DNA of 64,000 nucleotides. It comes from DASTPP01 sp035762175. GTDB lineage: Bacteria; Myxococcota_A; Polyangia; Polyangiales; Polyangiaceae. The notes beneath the pieces are model-generated. The model had not been told where the DNA came from. It did not search any database and saw only the letters and a list, made by a program, of their open reading frames with translations. Below, one piece after another: positions 1 through 8,741 of the stretch. Numbering within the stretch: the first letter of the stretch is position 1; the number at the start of each line of letters is the position of its first letter. The position numbers were made by a program, and so were the translations under genes. Location of the stretch: NCBI GenBank assembly GCA_035762175.1, contig DASTPP010000071.1, positions 1 to 64,000 of the forward strand, given 5' to 3'.

Positions 1-97
1 GGCCCCAGCGAGGGCCGGGCTTGGCGTGCCGGATCGGTTTGACGTCGCGCGGCACGAAGGGGTGACGCCGTGCCCCGCACTTCAGTGCGGGGCCGCG
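1..97 (+). repeat. Dispersed hairpin repeat, copy A
   Basis: This copy aligns over almost its whole length with 8358-8455. Shared blocks include GGGCTTGGC, then GCCG.ATCGG, then CGCGCGGCACGAA. It ends in a hairpin: 9-base arms at 72-80 and 85-93 around a TTCA loop. The arms differ from the other copy, but pairing is kept by compensating changes, so the structure appears to be what is conserved. It lies just downstream of the MalG gene and could act in mRNA stability or termination, or be a REP-like element. It may extend left beyond the window. Confidence 0.6.
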
Positions 98-153
98 CAA
101 CGTCACCCGCCGCCTGTACCAGGGCCTGCTCGTCTGCGACGAGGGCGGCGGCC

Positions 154-1011
154 TCAGCCCTTGACGCCGCCGGCGGTGAGGCCGCTGACGAGGTGGCGCT
201 GGGTGACGTAGAAGAGCGCCATGACGGGCACCGAGACGACGAGGGCGCCGGCGGCGAACTTGCCCCAGGCGGCGTCGTACTCGCCGACGTAGCGCGAGAG
301 CACGACGGGCAGGGTGTAGGCCTCTTCGCGGCCGAGCACGGTGGCGGCGAGAATGAACTCGTTCCACGCGCTCATGAAGGCGAAGAGGAAGGTGACGGCG
401 ATGGCGGGGCGGGCGGCGGGCAGCGCGACGCGCACGAAGGCGCCGAAGCGGGTGGCGCCGTCGATCATGGCGGCCTCTTCGAGATCTTTGGGCACGGTCT
501 CGAAGGCGCCGCGCAGCTGAAAGATGGCGAAGGGCACGGCGGTCGAGGCGTAGCAGACGACGAGGCCGGTCTTCGTGTCGAGCAGGCGCAGCTCGTTCAA
601 GAGAATGTAGAGCGGGACGGCGCTCGCGACGGTGGGGAACATCTGCGTCGCGAGCAGCATCGCGGTGCCCGGCCGCTTGCCCTTGAAGTCGAAGCGGGCG
701 AGGGCGTAGCCGGCGGGCAGCGCGAGCAGGCAGCCGGTGGCGGCGGTGGCGAGCGAGACGACGAGGCTGTTGAAGAGCTGCCGGCCGAAGAGCCAGGCGC
801 CCTCGTTGTTGGTCGAGAGCACGACCTCGCGCATGTGCCCGAGCGAGGGCTGGGTCGGCCAGGGCAGCGGGTGCGGCTCGGGGACGCGCGAGGACGAGAG
901 CGCGGTGCTGACGACCCAGAGCACGGGGTAGAGGGCGAAGGCGACGGCGGCGACCAGCACCAGGTGGGTGGCGAAGGTCTCGAGCAGGGGGCGGGGGCGT
1001 TCTTCGGACAT
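154..1011 (-). CDS. Sugar ABC transporter permease, MalG-like
   Basis: This 285-aa inner-membrane permease belongs to the MalG/binding-protein-dependent family that imports oligosaccharides with a MalF partner and a MalK-type ATPase. Several hydrophobic segments are visible, and the EAA loop contact site for the ATPase (EEAAMIDGATR) lies near residues 174-195, followed by the usual P-A-I/V helix and a W-NEF segment. The ATG at 1009-1011 starts a typical MalG N-terminus; a much longer open frame upstream is only a shadow of the neighbouring gene. It sits 5 bp downstream of the MalE-MalF fusion, so the two are surely co-transcribed. No ATPase gene is in the window. The exact sugar is not visible; the MalE part suggests a maltodextrin-like substrate. 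Confidence 0.93.
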   Translation of the reverse strand: MSEERPRPLLETFATHLVLVAAVAFALYPVLWVVSTALSSSRVPEPHPLPWPTQPSLGHMREVVLSTNNEGAWLFGRQLFNSLVVSLATAATGCLLALPAGYALARFDFKGKRPGTAMLLATQMFPTVASAVPLYILLNELRLLDTKTGLVVCYASTAVPFAIFQLRGAFETVPKDLEEAAMIDGATRFGAFVRVALPAARPAIAVTFLFAFMSAWNEFILAATVLGREEAYTLPVVLSRYVGEYDAAWGKFAAGALVVSVPVMALFYVTQRHLVSGLTAGGVKG

Positions 1012-1016
1012 GGGGG

Positions 1017-3194
1017 TCAGGCCTTGGCGCGGGCGACGAGGCGGTCGGTGAGGCGGGTCGTGCCGAAGAGCAGCAGGAAGATGAGCACGGCGTAGGCCGC
1101 GGCGTAGCCGATCTGCGCCTCGCGGGTGAAGGCCCAGCGGTACGCCTCGGACACCAGGATGTCGGTCGTGCCGTCGGGGTCGCCGCCCGAGACGAGGAAG
1201 ACGACGTTGAACATGTTGAACGTCCAGATGGCGCCGAGGGTGATGGCGGGCAGCAGGGCGGGCTTGATCATCGGCAGGGTGACGAGGCGCAGGCGCTCCC
1301 AGCGGGTGGCGCCGTCGACGGCGGCGGCCTCGAGCACGTCTTTGGGCACCGCGGTGAGCGCGCCCATCGTCACGACCATCATGAAGGGGAAGCCGAGCCA
1401 GACGTTGGTCGAGAGGTTGGCGGTGAAGGCGGTCGAGAAGCGGGCGAACCAGGCGACGGGCTCGACGCCGAGCAGGCCCAAGATGGCGTTGACGGCGCCG
1501 TACTGGCGGTGAAAGAGCCCCTTCCAGGCGAGGGCGGTGACGTACGAGGGCACCGCCCAGGGCACGATGAGCAGGACCCGGTAGAACGCCTTGCCGCGCA
1601 GGCTCTCGCGCGACAAGAGCAGGCCGAGCGAGACGCCGATGCCGACGTGCAGCGCGACGTTGCAGAGCGTCCAGAAGATGGTGACGAGCAAGACCAGGTA
1701 GAACGAGCCGGTCGCGAGCAGGGGGCCGCCGCGCGCGGTCAAGATGCTGGCGTAGTGCGCGAGGCCGACGAAGCGCATGGTCTCGCCGCGGCCGGCGAAG
1801 AACGAGGTGGCGGCGCCGACGGCGAGGGGCACGACGACGAGCACGAGCACGGCGAGCACGGCCGAGGCGACGTAGGCGTAGGCGGGCAGCGACGAGCGCA
1901 GGGTGGGGCCGCCGGGCGGGGCCGAGCGCTGGCGCCGGACGAGGGCGAGGGCGGCGCCGAGGGCGAGCGCGCCGAGGGCGAGGGCGTAGGGGCCGGGGGG
2001 CGAGGCCTTGGGCAGGGGGCGGCGCACGTCGTCGAAGCGGTGGCCGGCCTCTTCGAAGGCGACGGCGGCGGGGGCGTCGCCGCGCAAGATCTTGCGCAGG
2101 GCCCGGTCGGTGGGCTCGAAGACGAGGCGCATCGAGGCCGAGGTGGGCATCGGCACGGCGTCGTCGGCGGCGCGGCCGAAGGCGAGCAAGAAGGCGTCGC
2201 CGAGGGCCGAGGCCGGGGGCGTCGCGCGCGCCGAGACGTTGCGGCCGATGCTGGCGCGCAGGTCGGCGGCCTCGTCGGAGCCGAGGTGGCGGGCGAGCGC
2301 GCGCGCCTCGGGCCGGGCGGCGCCCTGGGGGCTCATCAGCACCGCCTCGACGGTGAGCAGCGGGCGCATCGGCCGCCCGGTGGCGCGCAGCTTGGGCAGC
2401 GGCGCGACGTGGTAGCGGAGGTCTTTCTTGAGCTCGCCGGCCATCCAGGGGCCGTTGATGGCGACGGCGGCGCGGCCCGACGAGAAGAGGTCGGTGACGA
2501 GCGCGCCGGAGGTCTCCTCGGGGATGACGCGGCGGCGCGTCAGCTCGGCGACGAAGTCGGCCGAGCGGCGCCCCGCCTCGCTGTCGAGGCCGTACGCGTC
2601 GCCGGGGCCGAGCATCGCGCCGCCGAAGGCCGTCAGGAAGGGCGCGTGGAAGTAGGCGTTGCCCGCGAAGTGCACGATCGGCACGACGCCGGCGGGCAGC
2701 CGGGGGGCGAGCTCGGCGATCGCCTCGAGGTCGGGCGGCTCGCCCGGGAGGAAGGCGTCGTTGATGTAGAGGCCGAGGCACTTGCGCGAGAGGGGCACGC
2801 CGTACAGCTTGCCGTCGTCGAGGCGCACGGCGGCGAGCGAGCTCTCGGCGTACGAGGGCACGTCGTCGGGGGGGACGGCGTCGCCGACGGGCGCGACGAG
2901 GCCGCGGCCGCGGTAGTCGCCGAGCCGCTCGTGCGCGTCGATGAAGAGGTCGGGGCCGTTGCCCGCGGGGATGGCGGCCTGCAGCTTCGAGGCGTAGCTG
3001 TCGAAGGGCACGGCGAGCACGCGCACGTCGGCGCCGGTGCGCTTGCGGTAGGCCTCGAGCGAGGCCGCGAGCGCCTTCAGCTCGCCGCCGTCTTCGCGGT
3101 ACGAGTGCCAGATCGTGATGGGGCCGGCGGCGCGCGCGGCCGGGGCGGCGAGGGCGAGGGCGAGGGCGAGGCAGAGGGCGACGAGGGCGTTCAT
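1017..3194 (-). CDS. MalE-MalF fusion: sugar-binding protein joined to permease
   Basis: This 725-aa protein joins two subunits that are normally separate. Residues 1-22 form a Sec signal peptide ending in an ARA site. Residues of about 23-395 are a family 1 extracellular solute-binding domain (starts ITIWHSY, with a GPDLFIDAHE block). A transmembrane helix near residue 401 tethers it, and the rest is a MalF-type permease with an EAA loop (EAAAVDGATRWERL) near residue 620. The binding domain is therefore covalently fixed to the channel instead of diffusing in the periplasm. A comparable MalE-MalF chimera is known from Bdellovibrio. The ATG at 3194 begins the signal peptide; an in-frame GTG lies five codons upstream. 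The gene follows the M16 peptidase pair on the same strand and precedes MalG. Confidence 0.92.
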   Translation of the reverse strand: MNALVALCLALALALAAPAARAAGPITIWHSYREDGGELKALAASLEAYRKRTGADVRVLAVPFDSYASKLQAAIPAGNGPDLFIDAHERLGDYRGRGLVAPVGDAVPPDDVPSYAESSLAAVRLDDGKLYGVPLSRKCLGLYINDAFLPGEPPDLEAIAELAPRLPAGVVPIVHFAGNAYFHAPFLTAFGGAMLGPGDAYGLDSEAGRRSADFVAELTRRRVIPEETSGALVTDLFSSGRAAVAINGPWMAGELKKDLRYHVAPLPKLRATGRPMRPLLTVEAVLMSPQGAARPEARALARHLGSDEAADLRASIGRNVSARATPPASALGDAFLLAFGRAADDAVPMPTSASMRLVFEPTDRALRKILRGDAPAAVAFEEAGHRFDDVRRPLPKASPPGPYALALGALALGAALALVRRQRSAPPGGPTLRSSLPAYAYVASAVLAVLVLVVVPLAVGAATSFFAGRGETMRFVGLAHYASILTARGGPLLATGSFYLVLLVTIFWTLCNVALHVGIGVSLGLLLSRESLRGKAFYRVLLIVPWAVPSYVTALAWKGLFHRQYGAVNAILGLLGVEPVAWFARFSTAFTANLSTNVWLGFPFMMVVTMGALTAVPKDVLEAAAVDGATRWERLRLVTLPMIKPALLPAITLGAIWTFNMFNVVFLVSGGDPDGTTDILVSEAYRWAFTREAQIGYAAAYAVLIFLLLFGTTRLTDRLVARAKA

Positions 3195-3205
3195 GGCGGG
3201 CTCGT

Positions 3206-4483
3206 TCACTCGAAGTCGAAGGGCAACACGGTGCGCGAGTCGAGCGTGCCGGCGGCCTTCTCGACCGCGGCGCCGAGCGCCGCGTGCGTGCCGACCAGGG
3301 CGATGACCAGGCGCGCGGGGTCGAGCCGCGTGCGCACCGCCCGGTCGGCCTCGTCTTTCGTGACGGCCTTGACGCGCTCGACGTAGCGCTCGTGGTAGCC
3401 GGGCGGCAGGCCGTAGGCGTCGGCCTCGAGGCGCTGGTGCACGCGCTTGGACGCGGTGTCGACCTCGAAGACGTGCGAGCGGCCGAGGTAGTTCTTGACG
3501 AACGCGAGCTCGCGCGGCGTCACGCCCCCCTCGTGCCAGGCCGCGAGCAGCCCGAGCTCGAGCTCGAGGCAGGCGGCCGCGTCCTTGTCGGCCGGCGCCG
3601 TCCACATCGTGAAGGTCTCGCGGTGCCGCTCGATCGGCAGGCGGGCGTAGGCGCCGTAGGACCAGCCGCGCTTCGAGCGCACCTCGCGCATCAGCCGCGC
3701 GGTGAAGGTGCCCCCGAAGGCGGTGGTCGCCACGTGCAGCGCCAGGTGGTCGTCGTCGGCCGGGTGCGTGCCGAGCGAGCCGACGTAGAGCTGCGTCTGG
3801 GTGCGCTCGGGCTTGTCGACGAAGACGAGGTGGCGGCCCGGGCGCGGCGCGGGCTCGGGCACCGGGTCGGGCGTCTCGGGCCCCGCGGGCAGCGCCGCGA
3901 CGAGCCGCTCGGCGAGCTCGCGCCCGCGCGCCTCGTCGACGTCGCCCGAGACCGCGACGAGGGCGTTCGCGCGGTTGTAGTGCCGGCCGTAGAAGGCGAC
4001 GACGTCGTCGCGCCCGATGGCGCGCAGGCTCGCGAGGGTGCCCGCGCTGCGCCGCGCGTAGGGGTGGCCCTCGTAGAGCGCGCGCCGCAGGGCCCGGTAG
4101 GCGAGCCCCCGATCGTTGTCGCGCGCCTCGACCAGCTCGCCCTCGGTCTCGCGCAAGAGCCGCCCGAGCTCGCCCGCGTCGAAGGCGGGCCCGGCCAGCA
4201 CCGCGGCGGCCTGGTCGACGAAGGCGTCGGCGTTGCGCGCGATGACCTCGAAGCCGAAGGTCGTCAGGCTCAGGCCGACGTCGTTGGTCATCTCGCCGCC
4301 GAGCGCGTCGAGCGCCGCCTCGACCTCGAAGGCCCCCAGGCCGGCCGCCCCCCGGCGCAAGAGCCGCGCCGTCGCCCGGGCGAGCCCCTCTTTGCCCGGC
4401 GGGTCGCACACCGACCCGACCCGGAACGCCAGCGAGAGCGAGACGATCGGCAGCTCGTGGTTCGGCTCGACGTAGACCTTCAC
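3206..4483 (-). CDS. M16-family peptidase-like subunit without zinc motif
   Basis: This 425-aa protein is the second of a tandem M16 pair. At the place where an active M16 enzyme has HxxEH, it reads GKEGLARATARLL, so the zinc ligands are absent and it should be catalytically inactive. It keeps the R...Y signature of the partner subunit (RSKRGWSYGAY), which in family heterodimers helps bind substrate. The start is GTG at 4483, overlapping the TGA of the upstream M16 gene by four bases, so the two are translationally coupled and expected to be equimolar. Family knowledge (mitochondrial processing peptidase, Sphingomonas M16B pairs) supports a two-subunit peptide-degrading enzyme. The substrate and exact location are not visible. 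Confidence 0.9.
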   Translation of the reverse strand: MKVYVEPNHELPIVSLSLAFRVGSVCDPPGKEGLARATARLLRRGAAGLGAFEVEAALDALGGEMTNDVGLSLTTFGFEVIARNADAFVDQAAAVLAGPAFDAGELGRLLRETEGELVEARDNDRGLAYRALRRALYEGHPYARRSAGTLASLRAIGRDDVVAFYGRHYNRANALVAVSGDVDEARGRELAERLVAALPAGPETPDPVPEPAPRPGRHLVFVDKPERTQTQLYVGSLGTHPADDDHLALHVATTAFGGTFTARLMREVRSKRGWSYGAYARLPIERHRETFTMWTAPADKDAAACLELELGLLAAWHEGGVTPRELAFVKNYLGRSHVFEVDTASKRVHQRLEADAYGLPPGYHERYVERVKAVTKDEADRAVRTRLDPARLVIALVGTHAALGAAVEKAAGTLDSRTVLPFDFE

Positions 4484-5883
4484 GGCTGCCCCCCCGCGGC
4501 CGCCCCGGCCCGCACGAGCACCGAGGTGCGCGCCTCGGGCACGAGAAAGCGCCGCGCGGCCCGCAGCGCGTCCGAGCGGTCGACGCGGCGGATCGCCTCG
4601 ATGCGCCCGAAGCTGCCCGCCGGGTCGCCCGTCACCGTCGCCCAGAAGCCGATCTGCTCGGCCTTGCCCCCCGAGGTCTCGAGCCCCTGCAGCGCCCCGA
4701 GCTCGAGCCGCGCCCGCACCCGCTCGAGCTCGTCTTCGCCGAGCGCCCCTTGCACCACGCCCGCGACCGCCCGGTCGAGCGCCTCGAGCAGCGCCTCGGC
4801 CTTCACGCCCGGCCGGCCCGCCGCCGTCATCTCGTAGAGCCCCGGGTCGCGGAAGGTGCCCACCCACCCGCGCACGTCGGTCGCGAGCTCGGCCTCGTGC
4901 ACCAGCGCCCGGTGCACCCGCGACGAGCGCCCGCCGAAGAGCGCCTCGTTGACCACCGTGAGCGCCGCGTGGTCGACGTCGCCGAGCGCCGGGCCCCGGT
5001 AGCCGACGGCCACCCGCTCGGTCGCCGTCGGCTTCGTCACCTCGACCCGCCGCTCGGCCGTCTGCGGCGGCTCGGGCAGCACGTCCTCGACCGGCAGCGC
5101 GGCCGACTCGAGCCCGCCGTACGCGTCTTGCACCCGCTTGAGCGCCGCCTCGAGCTTCACGTCGCCGACCATCACGACGGTCGCGTTGTTCGGCGCGTAG
5201 TACGTGCGGTAGAAGGCCGCGCAGTCGTCGGGCGTGTAGCCCTCGATGTCCTGCATCCAGCCGATGGTGGGCCAGCCGTAGCCGTGCCGCCCGAACGCCG
5301 TCCGGTAGAGTAGCTCGTTCACCGAGCCGTCGACGTCGTCCTCGACCCGCAGGCGGCGCTCGTTCGCCACCACCTCGCGCTCGCTGTCGACCTGCGGCTG
5401 GCGCAAGACGAGGTTCGCCATCCGGTCGGCCTCCATCGTGATGACGAGGGGCAGCCGGTCCTTGGGCACGTTCTCGTAGTAGTACGTCCAGTCGACCCAG
5501 GTCGCCGCGTTCGACTCGGCCCCCGCCTCTTCGAGCTTGCGGTCGAAGGTGCCCGCCGGCAGGTTCGACGTCTCGTTGAACATCAGGTGCTCGAAGAAGT
5601 GCGCGAGCCCCGTCTTGCCCGGGCGCTCGTGCCGCGAGCCGACCGCGAACCAGGTATGGTAGCTGACCACCGGCGCCGAGGGGTCGACCAGCACCAAGAT
5701 CTTGAGCCCGTTGCCCAGGCGAAAGCGCTCGACCGTGTGCACCGGGCCGAAGGCGACCGAGCCCTCGTAGGCGAGGCGCGCGCCCCCCTCGCGCCCCGCG
5801 TTCAGCCGCTCGACCAGGGCGGCGCGGGGGGATAGGGCGCGGGGCGGGGGGCGACGCGTTGCGGCAGGGCTCGTCGAAGGCAT
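4480..5883 (-). CDS. M16-family zinc metallopeptidase, active subunit
   Basis: This 467-aa protein carries the inverted zinc motif HFFEH near residue 93 (GLAHFFEHLMF), with the downstream ligand Glu expected in the ESNAATWVDWTYY region. The surrounding sequence (NGLKILVLVDPSAPVVSYHTWFAVGS) is typical of insulinase/PqqL-like enzymes. It is the catalytic half of a pair with the following gene. ATG at 5883 was chosen; the reading frame runs further upstream, but that part is low-complexity and overlaps a tandem repeat. The N-terminal 40 residues show no clean signal peptide, so location is uncertain; many homologues in Gram-negative bacteria are periplasmic. It is the first gene of the run that continues into the sugar transporter. 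Confidence 0.93.
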   Translation of the reverse strand: MPSTSPAATRRPPPRALSPRAALVERLNAGREGGARLAYEGSVAFGPVHTVERFRLGNGLKILVLVDPSAPVVSYHTWFAVGSRHERPGKTGLAHFFEHLMFNETSNLPAGTFDRKLEEAGAESNAATWVDWTYYYENVPKDRLPLVITMEADRMANLVLRQPQVDSEREVVANERRLRVEDDVDGSVNELLYRTAFGRHGYGWPTIGWMQDIEGYTPDDCAAFYRTYYAPNNATVVMVGDVKLEAALKRVQDAYGGLESAALPVEDVLPEPPQTAERRVEVTKPTATERVAVGYRGPALGDVDHAALTVVNEALFGGRSSRVHRALVHEAELATDVRGWVGTFRDPGLYEMTAAGRPGVKAEALLEALDRAVAGVVQGALGEDELERVRARLELGALQGLETSGGKAEQIGFWATVTGDPAGSFGRIEAIRRVDRSDALRAARRFLVPEARTSVLVRAGAAAGGQP

Positions 5884-6235
5884 TCGGTCGAGCGCTATAC
5901 CACCGCCGGGCGCGCGCCGTCCGCTCTGGCGGCGCGCGGGGCGTTCGCCGGGCGGGGTCGCTCGGCCCTGCGGACACCCCACCCGCGCCCTGCGAACACC
6001 CCACCCTCGCCCCCTGGACACCCCCAACGCGCCCTGCGGGCTGCCAGGAACGTCGGCCCCCAGGGGGCAGAAAAAGGCCGACTTCCGTGCGCCGGGGCGC
6101 CCCGAAGGGGCAGGAGGTCTCAGGCCGCGGGGGCCCCGCCCTTCGGGCCGAGCGCCCCCGCCCGGCGAGCGCCCCGCGCGCCGCAGGCCCTCGGGCAGAC
6201 CCCCGGCCTCGCCCCGTCGCGGCCGGCCGGGGCCC
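5884..6235. other. Intergenic region with a 22-bp tandem repeat
   Basis: This stretch of about 350 bases has no convincing gene. It lies between the 3' end of lepA and the 5' end of the M16 gene, both on the minus strand, so it should hold the promoter of the M16-transporter run. A 22-bp tandem repeat occupies 5965-6040. No clear promoter motif could be picked out in DNA this GC-rich. Confidence 0.6.
5965..6040 (+). repeat. Tandem repeat, 22-bp unit, 3.4 copies
   Basis: Units lie at 5965-5986, 5987-6008 and 6009-6030, followed by a partial unit to about 6040. Each begins GCCC and contains GGACACCCC or GAACACCCC. The first two units differ at only a couple of bases, the third more. It sits upstream of the M16 peptidase gene. 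Confidence 0.8.
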
Positions 6236-8044
6236 CTACTCGGTGACCTTCAAGATGGCGAGGAAGGCCTCCTGCGGCACCTCGACGTTGCCGACCGACT
6301 TCATGCGCTTTTTGCCCTCTTTCTGCTTCTCGAGCAGCTTGCGCTTGCGGCTGATGTCGCCGCCGTAGCACTTGGCCGTCACGTCCTTGCGCAGGGCCCG
6401 CACGGTCTCGCGCGCGATGATCTTGCCGCCGATCGCGGCCTGCAGCGCCACCTCGTACTGCTGCTGCGGCACGAACTCTTTGAGCTTCTCGGTCAGCGCC
6501 CGGCCCCGGTTGTACGCCCGGTCGCGGTGCACGATGATCGAGAGGGCGTCGAGCGGCTCGCCGTTGACCAAGATGTCGACCTTGACCAGGTTGTCGGCCT
6601 GGTACCCCTGGAACTCGTAGTCCATCGAGGCGTAGCCGCGCGAGGCGCTCTTCAGCTTGTCGTGAAAGTCGAAGAGCACCTCGGCGAAGGGCAGGTCATA
6701 CGTGATGATGACGCGGTCCTTCGAGGCGTACTGAATGCCCTTCTGCACGCCGCGCCGCTCTTGGCAGAGGGTCAAGACCTGGCCCACGTACTCGCTCGGC
6801 ACGTGGATGGTGACCTTGAAGATGGGCTCTTCGATCGTCTCGATGTGCTGCGGCGCCGGCAGCCGGGCGGGGTTCTCGACCCGCACCACCTCGCCGTCGC
6901 GCTTGGTCACCTTGTAGACCACGCTCGGGGCGGTGGTGATGAGGTCCAGGTTGAACTCGCGCTCGAGTCGCTCTTGAATGATCTCCATGTGGAGCAGGCC
7001 CAAAAACCCGCAGCGGAAGCCGAACCCGAGCGCCTCGGACGTGTCGGGCTCGAACGAGAAGGCGCTGTCGTTCAGGTGCAGCTTCTCGAGCGCGTCGCGC
7101 AGGTCGGGGTACTGGGCGCTGTCGGTCGGGTAGATGCCCGCGAAGACCATCGGCTTGACCTCTTTGAAGCCCGGCAGGGGCTCGGTCGCCGGCTTCTTCG
7201 CCGTCGTCACGGTGTCGCCGATGTTCGTGTCGTGCACGCTCCGGATGTTGCCCGCGAAGAAGCCGACCTCGCCCGGGCCGAGTTCGTCGACCGCCCGCGG
7301 GTGCGGCGTGAAGATGCCGAGCTCGGTCACCTCGTAATCGCGCCCGGTCGACATGAAGCGCACCTTGTCGCCCCGGCTCAGGGTGCCGTCGACCACCCGC
7401 ACCATGACCACGGCCCCGCGGTAGCTGTCGTACCAGCTGTCGAAGATGAGGCAGCGCAAGGGGCCCCCCGGCGCCTTCTCGCGCGGCGGCGGCACCCGGC
7501 GCACGATCTCTTCGAGAATTTGATCGACCCCGACGCCCGTCTTGGCCGAGCAGGCGACCGAGTGCGAGGTGTCGAGCCCGATGACCTGCTCGATCTCTTC
7601 GCGGGTGCGGTCGACGTCGGCCGAGGGCAAGTCGACCTTGTTCAAGACCGGCACGATCTCGAGGTTCTGCTCGATCGCCAGGTACACGTTCGCCAGGGTC
7701 TGCGCCTCGACCCCCTGGCTCGCGTCGACCACCAAGAGTGCGCCCTCGCAGGCCGAGAGCGAGCGGCTCACCTCGTAGTTGAAGTCGACGTGGCCCGGCG
7801 TATCGATGAGGTGCAGCCGGTACTCTTGGCCGTCTTGCGCGACGTAGCGCAGGCGCACCGTCTGCGCCTTGATGGTGATGCCCCGCTCGCGCTCGAGGTC
7901 CATCTTGTCGAGGAACTGCTCTTGCATCTCGCGCGCCTCGAGCGCGCCCGTCAGCTGCAGGATGCGATCGGCCAGCGTCGACTTGCCGTGGTCGATGTGA
8001 GCAATGATCGAAAAATTGCGAATTCGTTCGGGCGGAAAGGACAT
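6236..8044 (-). CDS. lepA: Elongation factor 4 (LepA), ribosome back-translocase
   Basis: The 602-aa length and sequence match LepA throughout. The GTPase domain starts at once with G1 motif AHIDHGKST (residues 15-23), then G2 RGITIKAQT, G3 DTPGHVDF and G4 NKVDLP. The LepA-specific C-terminal part (YASMDYEFQGY, then KCYGGDISRKRKLLEKQKEGKKRM) binds the ribosome. The protein is a cytosolic translation GTPase that acts on stalled or mistranslocated ribosomes. ATG at 8044 is the conserved start. In many bacteria lepA precedes lepB; here the downstream gene is an M16 peptidase some 350 bp away, so the usual pairing is absent. Confidence 0.98.
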   Translation of the reverse strand: MSFPPERIRNFSIIAHIDHGKSTLADRILQLTGALEAREMQEQFLDKMDLERERGITIKAQTVRLRYVAQDGQEYRLHLIDTPGHVDFNYEVSRSLSACEGALLVVDASQGVEAQTLANVYLAIEQNLEIVPVLNKVDLPSADVDRTREEIEQVIGLDTSHSVACSAKTGVGVDQILEEIVRRVPPPREKAPGGPLRCLIFDSWYDSYRGAVVMVRVVDGTLSRGDKVRFMSTGRDYEVTELGIFTPHPRAVDELGPGEVGFFAGNIRSVHDTNIGDTVTTAKKPATEPLPGFKEVKPMVFAGIYPTDSAQYPDLRDALEKLHLNDSAFSFEPDTSEALGFGFRCGFLGLLHMEIIQERLEREFNLDLITTAPSVVYKVTKRDGEVVRVENPARLPAPQHIETIEEPIFKVTIHVPSEYVGQVLTLCQERRGVQKGIQYASKDRVIITYDLPFAEVLFDFHDKLKSASRGYASMDYEFQGYQADNLVKVDILVNGEPLDALSIIVHRDRAYNRGRALTEKLKEFVPQQQYEVALQAAIGGKIIARETVRALRKDVTAKCYGGDISRKRKLLEKQKEGKKRMKSVGNVEVPQEAFLAILKVTE

Positions 8045-8227
8045 CGTAGAGCGGTCGGGGGCAGAACGATCGGAGGGCAGGGGCCCGGGCTACCTAGCAC
8101 CAGGGCACCGCGCCCCGCCCCTATGTGCCGGCGCGGCGCGTCTGGCGCAACCTTCCCGAACGGAGGGTGACCCCTTCTTTGGGCCGGGGGCGGGGGGCGC
8201 CCACGCGGCCCGGGGGCAAGCACGCGG

Positions 8228-8270
8228 GCTGCCCCCGACTGAAGTCGGGGGCAGCGAACGCCCGCGGAAA
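8228..8270 (-). repeat. Dispersed hairpin repeat, inverted partial copy C
   Basis: A 28-base perfect palindrome (8228-8255, 13-bp stem around GA) is followed by AGCGAACGCCC. Read on the minus strand, it matches the hairpin end and preceding bases of copy B at 8420-8453 with few differences. Only the hairpin part of the repeat is preserved. It faces copy B, so the two could also pair into one large structure. Confidence 0.55.
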
Positions 8271-8357
8271 CGGCCGTCCAAGCCCTGCCGGAGGCAGGGC
8301 TCTCGCGCCGCGAGCCGCTTCGCGCGCTCGCTCGGCAGCCGGAGCCCTTGGGAGCCC

Positions 8358-8455
8358 GGCCCCCAGCGGAGGGGGCGGGCTTGGCTCGCCGAATCGGCCT
8401 CGCTTCCGCGCGGCACGAACGGGCGTGCGCTGCCCCCGACTTCCGTCGGGGGCTC
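8358..8455 (+). repeat. Dispersed hairpin repeat, copy B
   Basis: This copy matches 1-97 nearly end to end. It ends in a hairpin with 9-base arms at 8432-8440 and 8445-8453 around a TTCC loop. Relative to copy A the arms are changed on both sides so that pairing is kept. It lies directly downstream of the ribbon-helix-helix gene (on the minus strand) and may lie in that transcript's 3' end. Confidence 0.65.
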
Positions 8456-8501
8456 GGTGGTGCACCCCCCGCGTCGAGCCCGGGGCCGCGCCGGGCCCGG
8501 A

Positions 8502-8741
8502 TCAAAGGGGCTTCTTGGCGGGCGGAGGCGGCACCGAGGGGGGGGGCAGGGGGCTCGATTCGACGTCAGAAACGAGCGACATCTGGCCGGGTAGCACGCT
8601 CTCGTACTGCTTGAGAACGAGGTCGATGCCCTCACGGATGTAGACCGAGATGGGCACCTTGGTGCGCTCGTGCAGAAGCTTGAGCCGTTCACTTTGCTCG
8701 GGCGTGATGTAGATCGTCGACGAGATCTTCTTGCGCGACAT
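8502..8741 (-). CDS. Ribbon-helix-helix (CopG/Arc-type) DNA-binding protein
   Basis: This 79-aa protein has the Arc/MetJ-type fold signature: a short N-terminal strand (KKISSTIYITPEQ), helix 1 (SERLKLLHERT), then KVPISVYIREGIDLVLKQYE as the second helix. Members dimerise and insert a beta-ribbon into the DNA major groove. The last 25 residues are Pro- and Ser-rich and probably disordered. ATG at 8741 is the only good start. No partner toxin is adjacent, so it is more likely a stand-alone regulator than an antitoxin. Its target is unknown. Confidence 0.8.
   Translation of the reverse strand: MSRKKISSTIYITPEQSERLKLLHERTKVPISVYIREGIDLVLKQYESVLPGQMSLVSDVESSPLPPPSVPPPPAKKPL

Larger units (their letters stand above)
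8045..8501. other. Intergenic region rich in hairpin repeats
   Basis: No credible gene is seen in these 457 bases between lepA and a ribbon-helix-helix gene. The overlapping open frames here are compositional. The region holds two copies of the GACT-type hairpin in opposite orientation (8228-8255 and 8432-8453), plus a shorter palindrome with the half AGCCCTGCC near 8282-8302. It should also contain the lepA promoter. Confidence 0.6.

Noticed and set aside
1509..3386. Long plus-strand frames opposite the MalE-MalF gene
   Set aside because: Compositional shadows: Gly/Ala/Arg/Glu-rich, no domain, no ribosome-binding site.
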